From the NCBI GenBank assembly GCA_001953115.1, contig LSSL01004004.1, positions 1 through 16,319 on the forward strand: a stretch of 16,319 nt of DNA, read 5' to 3'. The stretch comes from Smittium mucronatum (Eukaryota > Kickxellomycota > Harpellomycetes > Harpellales > Legeriomycetaceae). Position numbers and translations under genes: made by a program. Positions 9,601 to 16,319 of this stretch are shown piece by piece (position 1 is the first letter of the stretch; each line of letters starts with the position of its first letter). The notes under the pieces are model-generated. The model saw only the letters and a list, made by a program, of their open reading frames with translations, searched no databases and had not been told where the DNA came from.

Positions 9601-9619
9601 TAATTTGGTATTATATGTT

Positions 9620-10192
9620 CAATTAATAAACTGGTTTATTCAACTCCACTTTCAGCTGATTTTAAAACATACTCTAACATAATAGGGGTATTTTTTGTAA
9701 AAAAACTTATCGTTTCATTTACAGAATTATTAATTTCAGATAAATAAATAATCGATTTAAGCTAAATAAGCCAAAAAAGAATTTTGATCGTTTCAAAAAA
9801 AAGTGGCAATTTTGACGGCTAATTTAAATTTTTTTAGTATTGTTTGGAGATTAAAATCGTTTGAAAAAAAAACATATATTTCCTTTGAGTATGCAGATTA
9901 TTTTCCAAAACCCCCGTTTAATTTTTTTAAAAAAAATTGTGACACAATTAATAAATATAAATGATTACAATTTAATTTGTTTAACTTTTAGTAAATACCA
10001 ATCTCAAATATTCTACAATATAAAATTGATAAATATATTCATATGACTTAATTTAAATTTTCACAATTTAGAACAAAATTTAAAAGTTATCATGGAAAAA
10101 CTTGTGTAGATGTTTTAAGAATATAAAAAACACCATATACTAACATCATTACCAATATTTATTAAATGCCAAAAAAAATAGTCAGTATGTTA
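9620..10192. other. Transposon interior without recognisable coding sequence
   Basis: This part lies between the presumed start of the transposase gene and the right terminal repeat. It is AT-rich, and open frames on either strand are short and without family motifs. It probably held the promoter and 5' leader of the transposase, but no promoter element can be pointed out. Confidence 0.5.
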
Positions 10193-10320
10193 TAGTTTAA
10201 CTAAATGAGTAGCTTTTTATACTACAGTTTCACCTTTAGAAATTGGTATTACTTTCTTTTAACCCGTTTTTATTTTTTTTGTAATTGTTTTTACTTTTTT
10301 TGAATTTGGTACTGAAAAGG
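10193..10320 (-). repeat. Right terminal inverted repeat of the transposon
   Basis: Read from the outer end inward (minus strand), it begins CCTTTTCAGTACCAAATTC. It has three A-tract units near 10293-10300, 10272-10280 and 10251-10260, again 20-22 bases apart and partly mutated. It then continues as GTAATACCAATTTC and GGTGAAACTG, matching the inner left arm. Confidence 0.85.
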
Positions 10321-10324
10321 TTTA
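10321..10324. repeat. TTTA target-site copy, right
   Basis: The exact partner of 8518-8521. Four matching bases in such AT-rich DNA could be chance, but the position exactly at both ends supports a target duplication. Confidence 0.55.
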
Positions 10325-10390
10325 TATAAAATTTAAATAGGTAAATTTAAAATTAAAATATATAAAATTACACAAGTACCTGCTCTTTTG

Positions 10391-10429
10391 TATGGAAGGC
10401 ATCCAAATCAAGATGCATTACCTTCCATA
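10391..10429. repeat. GC-richer hairpin (TATGGAAGG / CCTTCCATA)
   Basis: TATGGAAGG at 10391-10399 is exactly complementary to CCTTCCATA at 10421-10429. The inner CATC (10400-10403) can pair with GATG (10412-10415) if CATTA is left as a bulge, giving a stem of 13 pairs around a loop of 8 bases. It stands out from the surrounding AT-only sequence. It could be the tip of a small palindromic element or a structured RNA, but nothing identifies a class. Confidence 0.5.
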
Positions 10430-13280
10430 GAGAATATAACTCTCTTAATTATCCAATTTATAAATTTACATATTAAATAATTTAAAAATTTTACCTAATA
10501 ACAATTTTAATTTTAATTATAGATATCTCCATCACTAATTTTATTTATTAAATTTATTTTCTCTTCAACTTTGATAGTCATTTTTAATTTTTGGCTTGCT
10601 GAGCTTAACTAAAAAAAAAATAAAGAATTCAAATTTATTTTTTATTTTAGCTTAAAAAAAAATGCTACACATCTTCTCAAAGATTTTATTGAAATTTTTT
10701 TTTATCAGTAATCTTTTTCTTAAAAATTAAACAGGTAGTATCTTTAATTAAATAATTTTTTTCTTAGTGATATTAATCATTCATTCTCCATTTTTATAAA
10801 AAAAATCCTCTAAGATGATAGTCAAAACTTCATAAATAAACCCACTTTTACGTAAAATTAATTTAAAATTGACGCTAATTAAAAGTTTTTAATATCAAAT
10901 AATCACTAAATATATAAACTTCTTTAAAGTTTATATGCTGTATGATATTCGGGTTTTATAGCAATCGAAATAATCTCCATTAATTTCAATTATCTTTTTC
11001 CGAGTTTAATTTAAATTATTTGGTTTGAAATAGCTAATTAATAAAAATATGGAGATTGAAAATTTTCACATCAATTTACGTAAAAATTTGCGTTTTTAAT
11101 CTTTTCCAGGAGTTTAGATCTTTTATGCAGGTTTTTTTTAGCCTGCGATTTTGAAAATATATTTGTTCTAAGTGATTTTTTTTACGTAATAAAATTTTTT
11201 TACATCATAATTGTATAGCTTCAAAAACTATGAATACATAGAACTATTTTAACTCTCTTTATTGATGTTAAAAGCGAAAAAAGAATAGTATAGTTTAAAG
11301 TTATTTTAGCCATAAAATTATCCATAAAGAATATAAATTCTACATTAAAAACATTTTTATATGGTTTCGAAAAGTTTTAAAAAGGAAAAAAACGCCTGAT
11401 AATTTTTTTTTTTAATTTTTCAGTTTGTATTTGAGTCTGGTTTTACAAATAATGGTATAAATATATTTTGTTTTATATTCTTCTAGTGCTTTTAAAATTA
11501 TAATGGGCTGTTTTTAGATTAATTTATATTTAATGATTTATATAATAGACTTCTTATATTGCAATTATTTAAAAAAAACTGTAGCTAAAAAATAAATAAA
11601 ATAAAAGCACCAAATTTACTTTAGATTAATCAAGAAGATTTTTAAAAAACATATTCTTGATATTTTTACCATTAAAATTCCAACCTAAATATTTTAAAAG
11701 GGGAACAGAATGAATTATTTATCTCAGATATTGTAAGGATCAGGTTTAATGGGATAATTTTAATAATAAAAGGTAAAAGGATATACTAGTTAAAAATATA
11801 AAAGATAGGGAAAAATTCAAGTTGAAAAGCTTAGCCATTCCAAAATTTCTAAGCTTCCTTATTTATACCATTTTCTATTCTCTAAAAGTCAATTATGCTT
11901 ATGGGAATATTTCTTCATTGGATGAAAAATTCAATGCGTGTACTGAATCTATTGGTTCATTACAGATATGCCATTCTTACAGTAGGGTTTTGTTATAGTA
12001 TCATTTTTTTTAAAAATCCTCTGTTATTTTAGTTTTTTCTTTAAGAACGAATCATAGAAATAAAATTTTCAAAAAAATAATATTAGAAGTTTAGATTAAT
12101 AATTGAGATTAAATAAACTGGATTTATTTTTTAATATTTGCTTTTTTTTAAGAGTATTTTAAGAATATTTTATATCATCTCCCATTTTAGCAAGTATTTT
12201 TACACTATAATTGAATCTAAAAGACTTAATTATAGGAATTATTAAATAGAACCACTCTCTTACAAATAAATTTCTGCTTTTCCCACAAATAATAAAGCTA
12301 TATTTGTTTTCTGAATTTATTAAGAATAACTGAAGTGTGCAGATATATATTAATATGTGTTATAAAAAGTTTGCAGAGTCATTAGGATACAATTTTAAAT
12401 CCATATGAAAAACAAATATAATATATCTAGGAGAAAATTAGTTATATTTTTCTACCAAAGTTCCAACAGGTTATTTTCACCTTTTTATTGTAATTAATTC
12501 TGAATGTAGTTTGCATGAGTGAATTTAAATATTGATAAAATAAATTCCCAGTTATTCACTGAAAAAAACAGTGGGGTTAAGGTTCTGTTAATTTAATAAA
12601 AACTAAAGTGTCATTTTTCATTGAAAATATGATATTTTTTTGTAAAATTTTTTGAATTAAGCTGAAAAATCAGAATCGGTTGAAAATATTTAAAGTTATA
12701 AAATAATGTGGTGTTATTTTATTTTCATTCAAAAATAAATCTAAAATTTATACAAATAAAAAACTTATTTTTACATTTCAAATTATTTAAATCCATAAAA
12801 GATTATTAATTTGATAAAATTTGCGAAAATTATTTAATACACATTTTTTTGTAAATTAATTATATTAGTTATAAAGGATTAGAAATAATTAATTAAAATA
12901 TTAGAATCTGTGAAAAAGATTATAGTTTTAAATTGAAGATTATTTGGAACAAAAAAATATTTGTTTTCACGTAAAAATTATATTAACACAATTTATTTTT
13001 TAAAGTTATTTTTTATATATTAATGATTTATTTCTAAAATTTTGGAATATGTCCATAATAATGAATTTCTAAGAATATATCATCTTATTTGAGAATTTTT
13101 ACTGAGGAATTCGAAGCAAAATCATGACAACAAAAACGAGAGGCTGGATGCTTGTATTTCACAAAAAGTAAAAATTGTTAAATATTAATTATTTTTACTC
13201 TATGTATTCTTATATGGTATTAATAGTGAAATGATATGATTAATTTCTATAATTAAATTTCAATTTGATTCAGAAGGAAA
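10430..13280. other. AT-rich non-coding stretch
   Basis: No gene is supported. Three TTACGTAA palindromes occur at 10848-10855, 11076-11083 and 11182-11189. A small stem (GCAGG 11127-11131 with CCTGC 11142-11146, T-rich loop) lies between the last two. Otherwise there are A/T homopolymers and scattered short open frames of no distinct composition. Confidence 0.5.
10848..11189. promoter_or_regulatory. Cluster of three TTACGTAA palindromes
   Basis: TTACGTAA occurs exactly at 10848-10855, 11076-11083 and 11182-11189. Two more copies lie at 7727-7734 and 13462-13469. This palindrome matches the site preferred by PAR/C/EBP-type bZIP transcription factors in animals. With no gene nearby in view, a regulatory role is only a suggestion. 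The word contains CG, which makes it rarer than its AT content implies. Confidence 0.2.
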
Positions 13281-14870
13281 AAAACTCCCTCCCCCCAACC
13301 CACCTGAAACTAATTATATTAATATCCGATTTTTCCTTATAAATATATTGCTTAAAATGATATTTATGAATTTTAAATATATTTATCATAAAATTTTGAA
13401 TCTAGTTTTTATTAAATAGTTTTTTTAATCCGGGGAAAAAATAATTTAAAAAAGTGTTTTTTTACGTAAATTGATATATTAAAGAACTCAATTCATATTT
13501 TAATAGGAAAAAAAATTTTTTTTAATCTTTTTGCATTATATTATTGATGTGGAGTTTTTTTATTAAACAAACAAATAAAGGAATTAATGTCGGATTTCAA
13601 CCGGGTTTTATTGATGTGACTTACTTTATCTGGTGGAATTTTTTTTGAAAATTAGATCAGATTTATAATTTCTGACCTTTCCTACAGCTAAAAGTAATGG
13701 TAAATCTTTATATTTTTTTTATTTTGCTAAACAGTAAAGGATACATGTAATAAAGAACCAAATAACAAATTTTTTTCTAAAAATAATGACTGAAGTTTTT
13801 TGGTGGGTTTCTTTGTATTCTCTGAAGCTTAAATAATTTACTGATATATTTTTTTCCAGTTTTTTTCATAACTATCTTGATTTTGATTGAAACGAATACA
13901 GGAAAAAAAAATAGTTGTTTTTTCTTAATTTAAATGGTATTATTCTTTTGTAAAGTCTATTTTTTTTTAATTCTGCATATCGAATTCTAAATATTTTTTG
14001 CGTAGAAAATTCATGAAATTTTATTTTACAAATATTATAAAATATATTAAATTTTACATTATTCGATTGAATGGATGGATTTTTTTAATTTAGGGTTGAA
14101 TATTTCCAAAAATATTTTTGTATTAAGACATAAAAGTTTGCTTTCCTCAAACTAAAAACTATTATTTTCAGCGTGATCCTTAGCAAAAAACCCAATAATT
14201 TCTAAGTTTAATTATAGTTTTTTATTTTCTCCAAATAAATCCCGAAAAAATTCGAAATTTACGCTAGAATTAGATAACTATAAAAACAATGTATCTGATA
14301 ATTTTTCATTTCATCACCAGGATCCATTCTATTCAGCATTTTTTCCATTTTTTTGAATAAATTAGTGCAAAAATATGCTTTAACTCACTTAATATATATA
14401 TTTTTTGCTGCAAAAGTTATTGAAGGCGAAGAATCGCTAACTATATTTATAGGTTTTATGAAATTTCTGATTCCTTTATTCTCTTTATTTAGAATTTTTA
14501 AACCCCAATTCTATGTATCCAAAAATTAATAACATACAGAAGTAATAGCTGTCAGTATAAACTCATAATTTTTTCACTTAGTCACGCTATTATTAATGAA
14601 TATCTCAAATCAATCAAGTGATATTTCGCATCAGTGTATGAAATTTTACAATATTTTCCCAAAAAAAAGAATGCTTTTAATTGACCATTAATTAATCATT
14701 TTTTAATATATAAAAAATGGTTTTGAACTTATTCAAGTAAAAAAAATTCCCGGATTTATAAAAAAATTGCATACGTAGGCTTCTTAAGCATAAAAATTAA
14801 ATGAAAAAACGTTTTTGTTAATATAAACCTTAGTTTAATTAGTTCGGAATAAGATTATATATTTATTTAT
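13281..14870. other. AT-rich non-coding stretch with a C-rich tract
   Basis: A C-rich tract at about 13287-13302 (CTCCCTCCCCCCAACCC) opens this stretch. It resembles the tract at 15891-15906 in its CCCCCCAACC core but shares little beyond it. No gene or RNA is recognised. Confidence 0.5.
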
Positions 14871-14872
14871 CA

Positions 14873-15027
14873 CTGATATATATGTTCCTTGAAAGAGTTC
14901 TTCTTTTATTTTTCAGGATATAAAGGTCGCATTAACACAAAGCTTGAGTATTGGGTATTTGAATTCAGATTATGGAGGAATAATTTCAGATTTATGCTAT
15001 GTGCCAAATAAAAGAATTTTTTATTAA
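14873..15027 (+). other. Candidate 3' splice site and terminal coding exon, family unknown
   Basis: A branch-point-like CTGAT (14873-14877) is followed about 40 bases on by a pyrimidine tract and TTTTTCAG ending at 14916. From 14917 a frame of 36 codons runs to TAA at 15025-15027. It reads DIKVALTQSLSIGYLNSDYG, then a GIISDLCYVPN-containing end. The stretch is richer in G and C and more varied in residues than other frames here. An in-frame TGA lies upstream at 14890-14892, so the frame needs splicing or is spurious. AATAAA occurs at 15092-15097. No family is recognised, and AT-rich introns produce such signals by chance. Confidence 0.25.
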
Positions 15028-15885
15028 TGCATCATAACACTGATAAGTCCTGATAAAGACCAAAGAAATTAAAATATCTCCATTTTAACAAAATAAATAA
15101 TATGAAAATAATTTATTAAAAATATTCTCTTTTGAAATAAGTATTTAGAAACATTTTCAGTTTTTTGATCAAAAAATCGATATTTACAGGCACCCAATTA
15201 ATTCCCATAGTGAAATGATAAAATTTTAGTATAATTTTTTGAAATTTTATAATAACTATTTTATAAATTTTTTTTTATAAAAAAAGTGTATATAACTGAT
15301 CTAAGGGTATAAAAGGTTCAATAATAGGTCTTTTACAAAAAAATAATAAACACAATATGAAAAGTTCAGGTTTTTTAGAATTAATTAGAATTATTTATAT
15401 ATTCAAAACTATCTTTGAATTAAAAAAAATCACACTATTTTATTTTTATAAAATTTTTAGTAAAAATGTATTTATTCTTTAACTTGTATTCAATTATAAA
15501 AGGTTTAAGATCTTATGTTATTTATAATTTAAGTAAATATTTTTTTATTTTTTTAATCAATATTCTTAAAAATAATCAGAAAGTAATTACAGAATTCGAT
15601 CAAAAAAAATTACTGATTGGTTTTTTTTCTAATATGGCGATTTATTTGTTGTATGTGGATATGATCCTTTTTAGGTTGGTATGATCTTTAAGTGTTTGTG
15701 ATGTTTAAGTTATTGTAAACCTTCATTTATTGGGCGGATTTTTAAATTCCAGATCTAATTTAGCGAATAGTTAAGTTTTAATAGATTAAAAAATAAGAAT
15801 TTATCCAATAGACGAATTTCTAATTGTGGGTATTTAATCTTGCTAATTTTTCCTTGATGTTTAGAAAATGAAATCAAAATTGTAA
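15028..15885. other. AT-rich non-coding stretch
   Basis: No supportable gene. One open frame (15466-15684) encodes a Phe/Leu/Ile/Tyr-rich peptide, as expected from T-rich DNA. It has no motif or neighbouring support. Confidence 0.5.
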
Positions 15886-15890
15886 AAACT

Positions 15891-15903
15891 ACCCCCCCCC
15901 CCA
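15891..15903. repeat. C homopolymer
   Basis: A run of about 13 C's in otherwise AT-rich sequence. Runs like this are prone to length change and to sequencing error, so the exact count is uncertain. Confidence 0.8.
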
Positions 15904-15909
15904 ACCAAA

Positions 15910-16319
15910 CTATAAAATTCAAAATACCACATGTCTGAATTTAAACCCTCGAAATCGATAAATATCAAAAAATATCGTAAACTACTCCATAATAACAGAT
16001 ATTTATATAAAGGTAACTAATATTTATTGAAAACTGTATAAAAATTTTCACAAAATTGAAATTTGAATTTATATCAGTTTAAAGAAAATTCAGCGCAATT
16101 ATATTTGCTTTTTTGTGCACATATTAAATTTATATATTTCATATCAAATCATCAGTAAAGGTCATATAAAACCAATGAGAAATCAAAAGCGTTACAAAAC
16201 AGTGACTTTAGCATGTGATTTAATTAAAATAAACCTCTATCAAGACATCATAAATAGCCTCCCCGGTATTCGAAAAGTCAAATATGCTTTTAAAAAATCT
16301 TTGAGATATTATATAGACG
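15910..16319. other. AT-rich end of window
   Basis: Nothing identifiable. The last 130 bases (about 16160-16319) are somewhat less T-rich and more mixed in composition, but frames on both strands are soon closed. Confidence 0.5.

Larger units (their letters stand above)
8522..10320 (-). mobile_element. DNA transposon of the IS630/Tc1/mariner group, nearly full-length, inactive
   Basis: The 1799-bp element is bounded by matching ends. Each starts CCTTTTCAGnACCAAATTC when read inward, and 42 of the first 46 positions agree. TTTA lies on both sides. The terminal inverted repeats are long: about 169 bp on the left and 128 bp on the right. The single gene, read on the minus strand, encodes a DDE_3-like transposase and is interrupted by several stops and frameshifts. 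About 570 bp between the start of the gene and the right repeat show no recognisable coding sequence. The element inserted into AT-rich DNA and seems to have decayed in place without internal deletion. No second copy is seen in the window. Confidence 0.85.

Noticed and set aside
9861..10046. 61-codon open frame on the + strand within the transposon
   Set aside because: It runs opposite to the transposase gene and has composition-driven content with no motif.
1588..14175. Similar words AACTATTATTT...TTTTCAGCG near 1594 and 14156
   Set aside because: Short and AT-rich, with no extension on either side. Most likely chance.
15466..15684. 72-codon hydrophobic open frame on the + strand
   Set aside because: The Phe/Leu/Ile/Tyr-rich content follows directly from T-rich DNA, so apparent membrane segments are not evidence of a protein.
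1..16319. CRISPR array, tRNA, rRNA, bacterial operon or multigene system
   Set aside because: No regularly spaced repeat-spacer pattern, no cloverleaf or rRNA core sequence, and no tightly packed gene strings were seen on either strand.

Overview
The window looks like nuclear, non-coding DNA of an AT-rich eukaryote (roughly four fifths A+T by eye). There are no packed bacterial-style genes, no operons, and no rRNA or tRNA genes that I can recognise. Long A/T homopolymers are dense, and the few C-rich tracts are short. The one clear protein relic is a eukaryote-style DDE (IS630/Tc1/mariner, DDE_3-like) transposase. Such elements are common in arthropods and other invertebrates, so an invertebrate genome is my best guess, held weakly.

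Layout. Positions 1-3280 are AT-rich with two related C-tract repeats (about 573-640 and 824-872) and a few faint dispersed repeats. Positions 3280-5340 hold short open stretches without a recognisable family. The part from 4316 on is richer in purines and coding-like words and may hold decayed coding sequence. Positions about 5995-7690 form a long inverted repeat (two arms of roughly 300 bp, spacer about 1.1 kb), probably an old non-autonomous or foldback-type element. Positions 8522-10320 are a nearly complete 1.8-kb DNA transposon. It has long terminal inverted repeats, TTTA flanks on both sides and a decayed minus-strand transposase gene. Positions 10325-14890 are AT-rich with a GC-richer hairpin (10391-10429) and a cluster of TTACGTAA palindromes. 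Around 14873-15027 there is a good branch-point/polypyrimidine/AG signal followed by 36 open codons, a possible terminal exon. The rest is AT-rich, with a 13-C run near 15891.

How it works together. The 1.8-kb transposon is the only unit with a readable plan. Its inverted ends carry phased A-tract units (AAAAAAGT about every 21 bp), probably once bound by its transposase, and the gene lies between them. The gene is broken by stops, by frameshifts (two at homopolymers), and by replacement of the first catalytic Asp with Gly. This copy is therefore dead, although its ends look well preserved. I see no CRISPR array, defence system, biosynthetic cluster or other multigene system.
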